NCBI RefSeq assembly: GCF_018729255.1
Contig: NZ_CP076060.1
Coordinates: forward strand, 310,001 to 374,000
Source: Cupriavidus sp. EM10
GTDB lineage: Bacteria > Pseudomonadota > Gammaproteobacteria > Burkholderiales > Burkholderiaceae
DNA length: 64,000 nt
Direction of reading: 5' to 3'
Each line of letters begins with the position of its first letter. The stretch's first letter is position 1. The position numbers were made by a program, and so were the translations under genes. Below, piece after piece: positions 1 to 8,710 of this stretch. Below the pieces are notes generated by a model. It did no database searches, had not been told where the DNA came from, and saw only the letters and a program-made list of their open reading frames with translations.

Positions 1-1
1 G

Positions 2-70
2 GTGCTGGTGGCCGTGCAGGGCTGGCGCCGCGCCCGGCGCGAAGCCGGGCAGGCCCCGGCAACCGAATGA
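2..70 (+). CDS. C-terminal tail of an upstream gene, probably SURF1 family (partial)
   Basis: An open frame enters from the left edge and ends in TGA at 68-70, giving 23 codons. The tail is basic (Arg-rich after a short hydrophobic VLVAV run), as expected for the cytoplasmic end after a last membrane helix. SURF1 is inferred only from position: in Cupriavidus/Ralstonia, as I recall, SURF1 precedes the small thioredoxin-like protein and ctaA. The 23 residues alone cannot prove the family. Confidence 0.45.
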   Translation: MLVAVQGWRRARREAGQAPATE

Positions 71-98
71 TCGACAGAGTGATCAGATTGATCGAACG

Positions 99-755
99 AT
101 GAACGTACAGACACCTTCCATGCCGCAGCAAGATCCCTCGGCCACGCCCGACCCCCGCATCGACGCGCGCACGCGCCGTGGCCGCCTGCAGATGCTGATG
201 CTGCTGCTGGTGTGCGCATCGCCGGTGCTGTTCTCGTATTTCACCTATTACGTGATCAAGCCCAGCGGCGCCAGCACCAACTATGGCGCGCTGGTGGACC
301 CGCAGCGCCCGATGCCGGCCGTCGAACTGGTCAACGAGCGCGGCGAGTCCGTGCCGCTGACATCGATGCGCGGCAAGTGGCTGATGCTGATGACCGATCC
401 GTCCGCCTGCGACGAGGCCTGCGCGCGCAAGCTGTTCACGATGCGCCAGATCCGCGCGGGGCAGGGCGAGGACCGCGAGCGGATCGTGCCGGTCTGGCTG
501 ATCCAGGATGCCGGCAAAGTGGACGATCGGCTATCTACCGCCTACAACGAACCGTATGCCGGCGTGCGTTTCCTGCGCATGGACCGTGCCGCCATCGCAC
601 AATGGCTGCCGGCCCAGGACGGCAGCCGCGCCGAGGACACGATTTTCCTGGTCGACCCGCTCGGCAACCTGATGATGCGCTGGCCGAAGGACCCCGACCC
701 GAAGAAGGTGAGCGGCGATCTCAAGAAGCTGCTCAAGTATTCGCGCATCGGCTAA
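99..755 (+). CDS. Membrane-anchored thioredoxin-fold protein of the cytochrome oxidase cluster
   Basis: This 218-residue protein has a proline-rich N-terminus, one membrane helix (about residues 30-53) and a soluble domain. Near residue 105 it has the pair CDEAC (C-x3-C), the spacing used by SCO-type copper proteins, followed by a FLVDPLGNLMMRW-like strand typical of SCO/AhpC folds. It lies 28 bases after the upstream gene and 63 before ctaA, so it is probably co-transcribed with oxidase assembly genes. A role in copper or thiol handling during cytochrome oxidase assembly is an inference. The SCO metal histidine is not evident, so it may be a divergent SCO-like protein rather than a true copper donor. 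Confidence 0.7.
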   Translation: MNVQTPSMPQQDPSATPDPRIDARTRRGRLQMLMLLLVCASPVLFSYFTYYVIKPSGASTNYGALVDPQRPMPAVELVNERGESVPLTSMRGKWLMLMTDPSACDEACARKLFTMRQIRAGQGEDRERIVPVWLIQDAGKVDDRLSTAYNEPYAGVRFLRMDRAAIAQWLPAQDGSRAEDTIFLVDPLGNLMMRWPKDPDPKKVSGDLKKLLKYSRIG

Positions 756-818
756 GGTGGCCTGCTGCCTCGACCGATCCAACCCACCGTTTTTCGTTGA
801 ATTACCGGCTGTACCGAA

Positions 819-1922
819 ATGCTGCTCCAGCTCGCCATCATCGGCATCCTGATCGCCCTGCTGCCACTGTCCTATGTGATGGTGCGCGGCAGCCGTGACA
901 AATATCGCAAGCTCGTGTGGATCACGGCGTTCCTGACGCTCGACCTGATCATGTTCGGCAGCTTCACGCGGCTGACTGACTCCGGGCTGGGCTGCCCGGA
1001 CTGGCCGGGTTGCTATGGCCATTCGAATCCGCATGCGGCGATGGAGCCGATCCGTGCCGCCGAGACGGCGCTGCCGAGCGGCCCGGTGACGCTGGTCAAG
1101 GCCTGGATCGAGATGATCCATCGCTATTTCGCCATGGCGGTGGGCGTGCTGATCATTTCGCTGATGGTGCTGGCGTGGGTGAAACGGCGCGAACTGAAGC
1201 AGTCGCCCTGGTTTGCCACGGCGGTGTTCGTGCTGGTCTGCGTGCAGGGCGCGTTCGGCATGCTGACGGTGACCATGAAGCTGCAGCCGATCATCGTGGT
1301 CACGCACCTGATGCTGGCGATGCTGCTGCTGGCGTCGCTGATCTGGCTGGGATCGCGCAACGACCGGCCGCATATGGTGGCGCCCCAGGCTGCGTCGCTG
1401 CGCTGGGCGGGGCTGCTGGCCATCGTGCTGCTGGTGATCCAGATTTTCCTGGGCGGGTGGGTCAGTACCAACTACGCGGTGCTGGCCTGTACCGATTTCC
1501 CGCTCTGCAACGGCCAGGTGGTGCCCGAGATGGACTTCCGCCACGGTTTCACGCTGTGGCGCCAGCTGGGCATGACGGCCGATGGCGACTACATCCCGCA
1601 CGCGGCGCTGGTGGCCATCCACTGGGTGCATCGCGGCTTTGCCTTCGTGGTGCTGGGCTACCTGCTGTGGTTCGGGCTGCGCGCCCGCCGGCTGGAAGGG
1701 CTGGCGCGCCACGGCAAGTGGCTGCTGGCCGTGCTGGCGCTGCAACTGGCTACCGGGATGTCGAATATCGTGTTCGACTGGCCGCTGGTGGCGGCGGTGG
1801 CACATAACGGCGGAGCAGCCCTGCTGCTGATGCTGTTGCTCCGTCTCAACTACAATATCGGCCTCGCGACCCGCTCCGCAGGCGCCGCCGCCCAATCCGC
1901 AATCGCGGCGCGCGCCACATGA
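819..1922 (+). CDS. ctaA: Heme A synthase (COX15/CtaA)
   Basis: CtaA oxidises the C8 methyl of heme O to a formyl group, making heme A for aa3-type oxidases in the cytoplasmic membrane. The 367-residue protein is almost entirely helical membrane segments (about eight) and has the family's heme-binding histidines: [10 protein letters not shown] near residue 105, a THLMLAM helix, [10 protein letters not shown] near 275, and [10 protein letters not shown] near 335. The external [13 protein letters not shown] loop around residue 65 carries the Cys pair typical of the family. Its stop codon overlaps the ctaB start (ATGA), so the two steps of heme A synthesis are translationally coupled. Confidence 0.95.
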   Translation: MLLQLAIIGILIALLPLSYVMVRGSRDKYRKLVWITAFLTLDLIMFGSFTRLTDSGLGCPDWPGCYGHSNPHAAMEPIRAAETALPSGPVTLVKAWIEMIHRYFAMAVGVLIISLMVLAWVKRRELKQSPWFATAVFVLVCVQGAFGMLTVTMKLQPIIVVTHLMLAMLLLASLIWLGSRNDRPHMVAPQAASLRWAGLLAIVLLVIQIFLGGWVSTNYAVLACTDFPLCNGQVVPEMDFRHGFTLWRQLGMTADGDYIPHAALVAIHWVHRGFAFVVLGYLLWFGLRARRLEGLARHGKWLLAVLALQLATGMSNIVFDWPLVAAVAHNGGAALLLMLLLRLNYNIGLATRSAGAAAQSAIAARAT

Positions 1923-2854
1923 AGGACAAGATTCCCGTGGTTACCGCTACCCACCCCCATTCCTCCGTGGGACGAATTCGTCACCTGGCCCGCCAATACG
2001 CCGCACTGACCAAGCCGCGCGTGACGCAGCTGGCCGTGTTCTGCTCCGTCATCGGCATGTTCCTGGCCACGCCGGGCATGGTGCCCTGGTCGGTCCTGAT
2101 CGGCGCCGCCGCCGGTATCTGGCTGCTGGCCGGCGCGGCCTTCGCCATCAACTGCCTGGTGGAACAGAAGATCGACGCGCTGATGCGCCGCACGGCCTGG
2201 CGCCCGTCGGCCACCGGCGAGATCACCACCACCCAGACGCTGATCTTCTCGGCCATCCTCGGCGGCGCCGGCATGTGGCTGCTGCACGTGTTCGCCAACG
2301 ACCTGACGATGTGGCTGACCTTCGCCACGTTCCTGGGCTACGCGGTGGTCTACACGATCCTGCTGAAGCCGGCCACGCCGCAGAACATCGTGATCGGCGG
2401 GCTGTCGGGCGCCATGCCGCCGGCGCTGGGCTGGGCCGCCGTGGCGGGCACGGTGCCGGCCGAGGCGTGGTTCCTGGTGCTGATCATCTTCACGTGGACG
2501 CCGCCGCACTTCTGGGCGCTGGCGCTGTATCGCCGCGCCGACTATGCCAAGTCGGGCCTGCCGATGCTGCCCATCACCCACGGCGAGCGCTATACGCTGC
2601 TGCATATCCTGCTATACACGCTGGTGATGATCGCGGCCACGCTGCTGCCGTTCGTCTACGGCATGAGCGGCGTGATCTACCTGGTGGCGGCGCTGGGCCT
2701 TGGGCTGGTATTCCTGGGCTATGCCTGGAAGCTGTTCCGCAACTACTCGGACCAGCTCGCGCAACGCACCTTCCGCTACTCGATCCTGTACCTGTCGCTG
2801 CTGTTCGCGGCGCTGCTGGTGGATCACTACTTCAAGTTCGTGCCGCAGGTCTGA
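1919..2854 (+). CDS. ctaB: Protoheme IX farnesyltransferase (heme O synthase)
   Basis: CtaB adds a farnesyl group to protoheme to form heme O, the CtaA substrate. The 311-residue protein belongs to the UbiA prenyltransferase superfamily: about nine membrane helices, [18 protein letters not shown] at the start of the domain, the substrate/Mg2+-binding NCLVEQKID segment near residue 80, and the second acidic region [14 protein letters not shown] near 205. It starts four bases inside ctaA. Order ctaA-ctaB-SCO is the usual betaproteobacterial arrangement. Also called cyoE in operons for bo3 oxidase; context here favours the aa3 pathway. Confidence 0.95.
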   Translation: MKDKIPVVTATHPHSSVGRIRHLARQYAALTKPRVTQLAVFCSVIGMFLATPGMVPWSVLIGAAAGIWLLAGAAFAINCLVEQKIDALMRRTAWRPSATGEITTTQTLIFSAILGGAGMWLLHVFANDLTMWLTFATFLGYAVVYTILLKPATPQNIVIGGLSGAMPPALGWAAVAGTVPAEAWFLVLIIFTWTPPHFWALALYRRADYAKSGLPMLPITHGERYTLLHILLYTLVMIAATLLPFVYGMSGVIYLVAALGLGLVFLGYAWKLFRNYSDQLAQRTFRYSILYLSLLFAALLVDHYFKFVPQV

Positions 2855-2949
2855 TCGGACTGCCTGCGGCATCTTGCCGCGCCCGGAGGTCGCGGCCGGC
2901 GTGATCGGCGATACTTTCGGGCCATATCCTGCCCATTCATCGCCGACGC

Positions 2950-3564
2950 ATGCCGACCTCCGCTCCTGGCTTTTTTGCCACTTTCCGCCGTCTTTGCCTG
3001 CTCGCCCTGTGCACCGCGCTCCTGGCCGCCTGCGGCCAGCCGAAGCCGTCGTTCAAGAACGTCGATATCTCGGGCGCCAGTGACTTTGGCAAGGATTTCG
3101 CGCTGCAGGACCCGGCCGGCAAGACTCGCACGCTGGGCGACTTCAAGGGCAAGGTGGTGCTGATGTTCTTCGGCTACACCCATTGCCCGGATGTCTGCCC
3201 GACCACCATGGTCGAACTCAAGCAGGTGATGGAGCAACTGGGCCCCGACGCCGACAAGGTGCAGGTGCTGTTCGTGACGGTGGATCCGGACCGCGATACC
3301 GCCGCGCTGATGGCCCAGTACGTGCCGGCCTTCGATGCGCGCTTCCTGGGCCTGCGCCCGGCCGACGAAGCCGCGCTCAAGCAGGTGACCAAGGATTTCA
3401 AGGTGTACTACGCCAAGGTGCCCGGCTCGTCGCCGAACAACTACACGATGGACCATTCGGCCGGCAGCTACGTGTTCGACCAGAATGGCCAGCTGCGGTT
3501 GTTCATCCGCCACGGGCAGGGTCCGGAACCCATCGCGCATGACCTGAAGGCGCTGATGTCCTGA
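2950..3564 (+). CDS. SCO1/SenC copper chaperone lipoprotein
   Basis: SCO proteins deliver copper to the CuA centre of cytochrome c oxidase subunit II in the periplasm. The 204-residue protein starts with a lipoprotein signal (lipobox LLAAC, Cys about residue 26). The thioredoxin fold holds the copper ligands: HCPDVC (C-x3-C) near residue 78 and the distal His in DHSAG near residue 170. All three ligands are intact. It closes the oxidase-assembly run and is followed by a strong terminator. Confidence 0.93.
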   Translation: MPTSAPGFFATFRRLCLLALCTALLAACGQPKPSFKNVDISGASDFGKDFALQDPAGKTRTLGDFKGKVVLMFFGYTHCPDVCPTTMVELKQVMEQLGPDADKVQVLFVTVDPDRDTAALMAQYVPAFDARFLGLRPADEAALKQVTKDFKVYYAKVPGSSPNNYTMDHSAGSYVFDQNGQLRLFIRHGQGPEPIAHDLKALMS

Positions 3565-3585
3565 CGACAAGGGGCCCAGACAAGC

Positions 3586-3615
3586 AAAAAGGCCGGTCAG
3601 TCGACCGGCCTTTTG
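3586..3615 (+). terminator. Intrinsic terminator after the SCO gene
   Basis: Perfect 8-bp stem GGCCGGTC / GACCGGCC with an AGTC loop (3591-3610), followed by a T-rich run. It lies between the convergent SCO gene and rpoH. The flanking A-run allows it to work in both directions. Confidence 0.9.
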
Positions 3616-3670
3616 TTTTCGTGCTGCTCTTGCGTTTCGGGTTGCCCCGGGCGAGCGTGGCTCAGGCTAT

Positions 3671-4606
3671 TCAGGCAAATGCCGCCAGCGCACCCTTCAT
3701 CTTCTTCATCGCGGCCGTCTCGATCTGGCGGATACGCTCGGCCGACACGCCGAATTCGTCGGCCAGCTCATGCAGCGTCGAGCCGCCCGAGCCGTCGTCG
3801 TTGACGTCCAGCCAGCGCGCCTCGATGATGCGGCGGCTGCGCGGGTCGAGCTTTTCCAGTGCCTCGGCCAGGCCTTCGACCTGCAGACGGTCGTTGTGCT
3901 TGGCCTCGATGACCTTGGTCGGCTCGTTGTGGTTGTCCGCAAGGTAGGCGATGGGGGCGAATTCTTCCTCGCCATCGTCGACCTGGCCTTCCAGCGCCAG
4001 ATCGCCACCCGACATGCGGGTTTCCATCTCCATCACTTCCTCGGGCTTCACGTTCAGCTCGCGGGCGACGGCCTCGATCTGCTCCGGCGTGAAGGTATGC
4101 GCACCCTGCTTGTGGCTGCGCAGGTTGAAGAACAGCTTGCGCTGGGCCTTGGTGGTCGCCACCTTGACCATGCGCCAGTTCTTCAGCACGTATTCATGGA
4201 TCTCGGCCTTGATCCAGTGCATCGCATACGACACCAGTCGCACGCCCTGCTCGGGGTCGAAGCGCTTCACGGCCTTCATCAGGCCGATATTGCCTTCCTG
4301 GATCAGGTCGGCGTGCGGCAGGCCGTAGCCCAGGTACTGGCGGGCGATCGACACGACGAGGCGCAGGTGCGACATGACCATGCGACGGGCGGCATCGACG
4401 GATTCGTTGTCGCGCAGGTCGCGGGCCAGGCTCAGCTCTTCCTCGGGCGTGAGCATCGGAATGCGATGGACCGCCTGGATATAGCTGTCCAGATTGCCCA
4501 GGGTGCCCGGAAACGTCAGCGCAAGGCTGTTCGCGGCAGCACTCTGGGGCGCCGTCGGCAGACGGCGGGAAACTTGGGTTTGATCGGCAGACAGGACTGC
4601 GTTCAC
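3671..4606 (-). CDS. rpoH: RNA polymerase sigma-32 (heat shock)
   Basis: RpoH directs RNA polymerase to heat-shock promoters. I chose the GTG start at 4606 (311 residues) because AAAGGAG sits six bases upstream; an in-frame ATG further up has no such site and would add 21 unusual residues. Region 2 is clear (DLIQEGNIGLMKAVKRFDP, then the aromatic YAMHWIKAEIHEY), the RpoH-specific box QRKLFFNLR follows, and region 4 ends in a helix-turn-helix (LADEFGVSAERIRQIE). The gene is alone, and its upstream region carries a CIRCE operator, so HrcA repression is likely in addition to the usual protein-level control. Confidence 0.96.
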   Translation of the reverse strand: MNAVLSADQTQVSRRLPTAPQSAAANSLALTFPGTLGNLDSYIQAVHRIPMLTPEEELSLARDLRDNESVDAARRMVMSHLRLVVSIARQYLGYGLPHADLIQEGNIGLMKAVKRFDPEQGVRLVSYAMHWIKAEIHEYVLKNWRMVKVATTKAQRKLFFNLRSHKQGAHTFTPEQIEAVARELNVKPEEVMEMETRMSGGDLALEGQVDDGEEEFAPIAYLADNHNEPTKVIEAKHNDRLQVEGLAEALEKLDPRSRRIIEARWLDVNDDGSGGSTLHELADEFGVSAERIRQIETAAMKKMKGALAAFA

Positions 4607-4675
4607 TATGACTCCTTTCGCATCCGGCGGTGGGTTGCCGGTGTGTCCCGGAAGGACACCGCATTGCAACGCATA

Positions 4676-4702
4676 TTAGCACTCGAACCGGACGAGTGCT
4701 AA
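4676..4702 (-). promoter_or_regulatory. CIRCE operator (HrcA binding site) upstream of rpoH
   Basis: TTAGCACTC, nine bases, then GAGTGCTAA: a perfect match to the CIRCE inverted repeat. It ends 70 bases before the rpoH start. Read on the minus strand, a TAATAT (-10 like) directly follows the inner repeat and TTAGCA lies about 18 bases upstream as a weak -35, so the operator would cover a promoter. CIRCE recognition by HrcA is established; the promoter placement is inference. Confidence 0.93.
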
Positions 4703-4957
4703 GTTAGAAGGTCTATGGGGCTGATAGTTCCGTCACATCGCCGCTCTACCATCGATAGTAGCGCGCAACTACGGGACCATGCGACCCCAGCGCCGGCAAG
4801 GCCTGGCGGGTTGCTTTCCCCCGACAGGAATATTAGAGAAGGCACCGGTCAATCGGTTTCCTGCTAATTCACTTCAATTTCGGGATGGTGAATTGCGGGA
4901 TTCGCTACACTGAAGTTGTTTTCCAGCCGCATTGCACCATTCCTCGGAGACGTTTCC

Positions 4958-5830
4958 ATGTCTGCTATCGAACACTTGCTGAAGCCGCATGTGCGGGACA
5001 TCGGCGAGTTCACCGTACGCCGCCTGCTGCCCGCCGCCACGACCCAGACCGTGGGGCCGTTCATCTTCTTCGACCACATGGGTCCGGTGGAGATGGCGCC
5101 GGGGCAGGGCATGGATGTGCGCCCACATCCGCATATCGGCCTGGCCACGGTGACGTACCTTTTCGAGGGCGAGATCATGCACCGCGACAGCGTGGGCAGC
5201 GAGCAGGTCATCCGCCCCGGCGACGTGAACTGGATGACGGCCGGCACGGGCATCGTCCATTCGGAGCGTTCGCCGGACGCCGCCCGCGAGGCCGGCCCGC
5301 GCCTGCATGGCATCCAGACCTGGGTGGCGCTGCCGCTGGCCCATGAGAACGATCCGCCATCGTTCCACCATCACCCGGGCGCCACGCTGCCCAGGCTGGA
5401 ACTGCCCGGCGTCCGGATGACAGTGATTGCCGGCGACGCGTTCGGCGCCGAATCGCCCGTACGCGTGTACAGCCGCACGCTCTACGTGGCCATCGAGATG
5501 GATGCGGGCGCCAGCCTGGTGATCCCGGCCGAACATGTGCAGCGGGGGATTTATCCGGTGGACGGCAACCTGGAAATGGATGGCGAGACGTTGCCCGCCG
5601 AGCACCTGGTGGTGCTGACGCCCGGCGAGCCGGTGACGATCACGGCGACCATGCCGTCGCGCGTGATGCTGCTGGGCGGCGACCCGACCGACGGCCGCCG
5701 CTTCATCTTCTGGAACTTCGTGGCCAGCAGCAAGGAAGCCATCGAGGAAGCCAGCCAGCGCTGGCAGGACGACAAATTCCCGCACGTGCCGGGCGAGACC
5801 GAGCGCATCCCGCTGCCGGTGCGGCGTTAA
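4958..5830 (+). CDS. Pirin family protein
   Basis: The ATG at 4958 is preceded by GGAGA at a good distance, so I prefer it over an upstream in-frame ATG; this gives 290 residues. The N-terminal cupin has the pirin metal motif RPHPHIGLATVTYLFEGE with two His, then HSER near residue 100. A C-terminal pirin domain follows (RGIYPVDGNLEMDGE, then LLGGDP near 250). Some bacterial pirins act as quercetin dioxygenases; others bind enzymes such as pyruvate dehydrogenase. The physiological role here cannot be read from context. Confidence 0.9.
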   Translation: MSAIEHLLKPHVRDIGEFTVRRLLPAATTQTVGPFIFFDHMGPVEMAPGQGMDVRPHPHIGLATVTYLFEGEIMHRDSVGSEQVIRPGDVNWMTAGTGIVHSERSPDAAREAGPRLHGIQTWVALPLAHENDPPSFHHHPGATLPRLELPGVRMTVIAGDAFGAESPVRVYSRTLYVAIEMDAGASLVIPAEHVQRGIYPVDGNLEMDGETLPAEHLVVLTPGEPVTITATMPSRVMLLGGDPTDGRRFIFWNFVASSKEAIEEASQRWQDDKFPHVPGETERIPLPVRR

Positions 5831-5861
5831 GCCGCAGGGCCGGCCGCCGCCAGAAAGCAGA

Positions 5862-6884
5862 TCAGACCGGACTGGCCCAGGCCACGCGCGTGGCCTGCTG
5901 CAGGCAGTCCTTGATCGTGGCGATCTGGGTGGCGATGGGGGCAGGCACCGGCTCCGCGCCATCGAGCACCTTGCGAATCCAGACCGCCGTATCGGCCACG
6001 TCGGTACCGGCCGGCAGCACCGGCACTTCGGCGATCGATCCGCCCACCGGGTCCACCATCGTGCGCTGATGGCCGTCGTGCAGCCAGTCGATGCGCGTGC
6101 TGCGGCGCGCATCGGCCACGACCTCGCCTTCCGTGCCCCGGCCCAGCAGCACGTTGGCCGGCTCGTGCGAGAAATAGTCGGTCAGCGTCTCGCGGTATTC
6201 GGGATGGGTGTAGCTGTACAGGCGCAGCGCCTCGGCCGGCGTGTGGGCGCCCACCGGCTGCAGCATCTTGACGATGGTGTGCGACGAATTGCGCAGTCCG
6301 ATGATGGCGCGCTTGTCGAGCAGGGTGGACAGCGCGGGCGAGAGCACATCGATGGGCAGCACGGCCAGCGGATTCGAGCCCGCGCGCAGCTGGTCCTGCG
6401 CCGCCTGCGTGGTGGCGCTCAGCGGCACGCCCAGTGCCTCGAACAGGGCCAGGCTGGTGACGCGGCCGTGGAACGCGCGCACGCCGTGCACCAGCGTCGG
6501 CACGCCATCGCGCGCCAGCAGCATCGCCAGCAGCGGCACCAGGTTGGGCTGCTTGCGGGCGCCGTTGTAGCTGGGAATCACCACGACGGGTTTGTCGGGC
6601 GGCGCGGCCAGCGGCTGGCAATGCTGGTGCGCGGCTTCCAGCATGCCGGCCAGTTCGTGCGGCGCCTCGCCCTTGATGCGGTACGCCATCAGCACGGCGC
6701 CCAGTTCGATATCGGATACGCGGCCGGCCAGCATGGCGTCGAACAGCGCCTGGGCATCCTCGCGCGGCAACGCGCGGGCGCCGTTGACGCCGCGGCCAAT
6801 TTCCTTGATGTACTTAGCCGCCGAAAATGGCGAATCTGCTGCTGTCGTCATGATGACTGCCGGAATCGTGGGGGTGGGGTTCAT
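5862..6884 (-). CDS. ybiB: YbiB-type glycosyltransferase-fold DNA-binding protein
   Basis: The roughly 340-residue protein has the anthranilate phosphoribosyltransferase fold: an N-terminal helical domain (YIKEIGRGVNGARALPREDA) and a nucleotide-like domain with IPSYNGARKQPNLVPLLAMLL where TrpD has its PRPP loop. TrpD catalytic residues are not clearly kept. E. coli YbiB is a TrpD-like protein that binds nucleic acid without known enzymatic activity. Start is uncertain: ATG at 6884 or at 6851. It lies 40 bases downstream of the nitrate transporter ATPase gene on the same strand, so it may be read through with it, though no functional link is obvious. Confidence 0.8.
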   Translation of the reverse strand: MNPTPTIPAVIMTTAADSPFSAAKYIKEIGRGVNGARALPREDAQALFDAMLAGRVSDIELGAVLMAYRIKGEAPHELAGMLEAAHQHCQPLAAPPDKPVVVIPSYNGARKQPNLVPLLAMLLARDGVPTLVHGVRAFHGRVTSLALFEALGVPLSATTQAAQDQLRAGSNPLAVLPIDVLSPALSTLLDKRAIIGLRNSSHTIVKMLQPVGAHTPAEALRLYSYTHPEYRETLTDYFSHEPANVLLGRGTEGEVVADARRSTRIDWLHDGHQRTMVDPVGGSIAEVPVLPAGTDVADTAVWIRKVLDGAEPVPAPIATQIATIKDCLQQATRVAWASPV

Positions 6885-6923
6885 GATAGCCCACGATTCC
6901 GCCGGCAATGCACCGCTGAAGGC

Positions 6924-7727
6924 TCAGGCGGCTTCCTGCAGCGCCGGGTTGCGCTGCTTGCGGTACAGGAAATCCAGCACCGCCGTGCGGCAGGCGTGGT
7001 AGGTCTTGTCGTCGGCCAGCGCCACGCGGTCGCGCGGGCGCGGAATATCGACATGCAGGATCTCGCCAATGGTCGCCGCCGGGCCGTTGGTCATCATGAC
7101 GATGCGGTCCGCCAGCAGCACGGCCTCGTCCACGTCGTGGGTCACCATGACGACGGTGCTCCCGGTGCGGGCGACGATCTTGATCAGTTCGTCCTGCAGG
7201 TGGGCGCGCGTCAGGGCGTCCAGCGCGCCGAACGGCTCGTCCATCAGCAGCACCTTGGGCTGCATCGCCAGCGCCCGGGCAATGCCCACGCGCTGCTTCA
7301 TGCCGCCCGAGATCTCGTGCGGATACTTGGTCTCGGCGTGGGTCAGGCCCACCAGCGCCAGCGTGTCGTGCGTGCGGGCCTTGAGCTGCGCCTTGCTTTC
7401 CGCCCGGCCGAACACGCGCTCCACGCCCAGGTGGACGTTCTCGAAGCAGGTCAGCCACGGCAGCAGCGAATGGTTCTGGAATACCACTGCGCGTTCCGGC
7501 CCCGGGCCAGCGATCTCGCGCCCGGCGCAGATCAGCGCGCCGGCGCTGGGCGTGGTCAGGCCGGCGATCAGGTTCAGCAGCGTGGACTTGCCGCAGCCCG
7601 AGTGCCCGATCAGCGTGATGAACTCGCCTTCGGCAATCGACAGGTTGATGTCGCGCAGCGCCACGAACGGGCCCTTGCGCGTCTTGAACGTCTGGCCGAC
7701 GTTTTCGATGCTGACGAATTTTTCCAT
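6924..7727 (-). CDS. nrtD: Nitrate ABC transporter ATP-binding protein (NrtD/NasD type)
   Basis: ATPase of a nitrate/nitrite/cyanate-family importer, attached to the inner face of the membrane. Within 267 residues it shows Walker A GHSGCGKST (about residue 42), a Q-loop VVFQNHSLLPWL, the signature ISGGMKQRVGIARAL, Walker B VLLMDEPFGALD and the switch His in VTHDVDE. The PWLTC segment after the Q-loop and the single ABC domain without a fused binding domain point to NrtD/SsuB-like transporters. It is the last transporter gene, 13 bases after the permease. The binding protein and upstream regulator make nitrate the likely substrate. Confidence 0.88.
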   Translation of the reverse strand: MEKFVSIENVGQTFKTRKGPFVALRDINLSIAEGEFITLIGHSGCGKSTLLNLIAGLTTPSAGALICAGREIAGPGPERAVVFQNHSLLPWLTCFENVHLGVERVFGRAESKAQLKARTHDTLALVGLTHAETKYPHEISGGMKQRVGIARALAMQPKVLLMDEPFGALDALTRAHLQDELIKIVARTGSTVVMVTHDVDEAVLLADRIVMMTNGPAATIGEILHVDIPRPRDRVALADDKTYHACRTAVLDFLYRKQRNPALQEAA

Positions 7728-7740
7728 GACGGGGCTCCGA

Positions 7741-8673
7741 TCAGGTGTTGCCGTAGCTGAAGCGGCGCGCCAGGGCCAGCAGCAGGTGCTCCAGCACCAG
7801 CCCCACCACGCCGATGATGAAAATGGCGATGACGATGTGCTCCACCTTGAGGTTGTTCCACTCGTCCCACAGCCAGAACCCGATGCCGGTGCCGCCGGTC
7901 AGCATCTCGGCCGCCACGATCACCAGCCAGGCCGTGCCGATGGACAGCCGCACGCCGGTCAGCATGTACGGCAGCACGGCCGGGAACAGTACGCTGCGAA
8001 AAATCTTCCACTCGGACAGGTCGAGCACGCGCGCCACGTTCAGGTAGTCCTGCGGCACGCGGGTCACGCCCACGGCCGTGTTGATGATCATTGGCCAGAT
8101 CGAGCAGATGAAGATGGCCCAGATGGCGGCCGGGTTGGCGGCCTTGAACAGCAGCAGGCCGATGGGCAGCCAGGCCAGCGGCGACACCGGCCGCAGCAGG
8201 CTGATTACCGGGGCGGCCATCGCGTTCAGGAACGCGAAGCGCCCCAGCAGGAAGCCAGCCGGGATGCCGATCACGGCCGCCAGGCCAAAGCCGGCCGCCA
8301 CGCGCGCCAGCGACGCCAGCACGTTCCAGCCGATGCCCTGGTCGTTCGGGCCGTTGCGATAGAACGGATCGGCGAACAGCGGCACCGCGGCATTCCACGT
8401 GGCGCCCGGCGTGGGCAGCGCGGGAATCAGCGTGGCAACGCCGTGCCAGAACAGCAGGAACAGCACGAAGCCGGCCAGTGGCGGCACGCACTTGAGCACG
8501 AAGCCGGCCACGGCGTCGCGTCGCGCGGCCTGCCGGGCCTGGGCGGCCAGCTCCAGGGCGCGGCGGCGCGTCTGCTCCTTGGCTTCCGAATCGAGGACGT
8601 CTGCATCCATGGCGGCACCTTGCGTAGATGGGGTGGCGATGGCGGGGGCGATGGCATTCACGGCAAGCTCCAT
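7741..8673 (-). CDS. nrtB: Nitrate ABC transporter permease (NrtB type)
   Basis: This 310-residue membrane protein has a long cytoplasmic N-terminus (about 65 residues, charged), then six or so helices typical of BPD-type permeases. The SMLA/EAA-like loop appears as VARVLDLSEWKIFRSVLFPAVLPYMLTGVR (split here: VARVLDLSEWKIFRS and VLFPAVLPYMLTG) near residue 215. The conserved SPLAWLPIGLLLFK and IFICSIWPMIINTA helices match nitrate/taurine/aliphatic sulfonate permeases. Its start lies 37 bases after the binding-protein stop, so it is co-transcribed with it and with the ATPase. Confidence 0.88.
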   Translation of the reverse strand: MELAVNAIAPAIATPSTQGAAMDADVLDSEAKEQTRRRALELAAQARQAARRDAVAGFVLKCVPPLAGFVLFLLFWHGVATLIPALPTPGATWNAAVPLFADPFYRNGPNDQGIGWNVLASLARVAAGFGLAAVIGIPAGFLLGRFAFLNAMAAPVISLLRPVSPLAWLPIGLLLFKAANPAAIWAIFICSIWPMIINTAVGVTRVPQDYLNVARVLDLSEWKIFRSVLFPAVLPYMLTGVRLSIGTAWLVIVAAEMLTGGTGIGFWLWDEWNNLKVEHIVIAIFIIGVVGLVLEHLLLALARRFSYGNT

Positions 8674-8710
8674 TCCAGAGGGCGATCAGGTCGCGAACAA
8701 CGCGTGGGGA

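Noticed and set aside
531..1895. 454-codon open frame on the minus strand opposite ctaA
   Set aside because: High GC removes stop codons from antisense frames. The protein is Gln/His/Arg-rich with no domain, while ctaA on the other strand is unmistakable.
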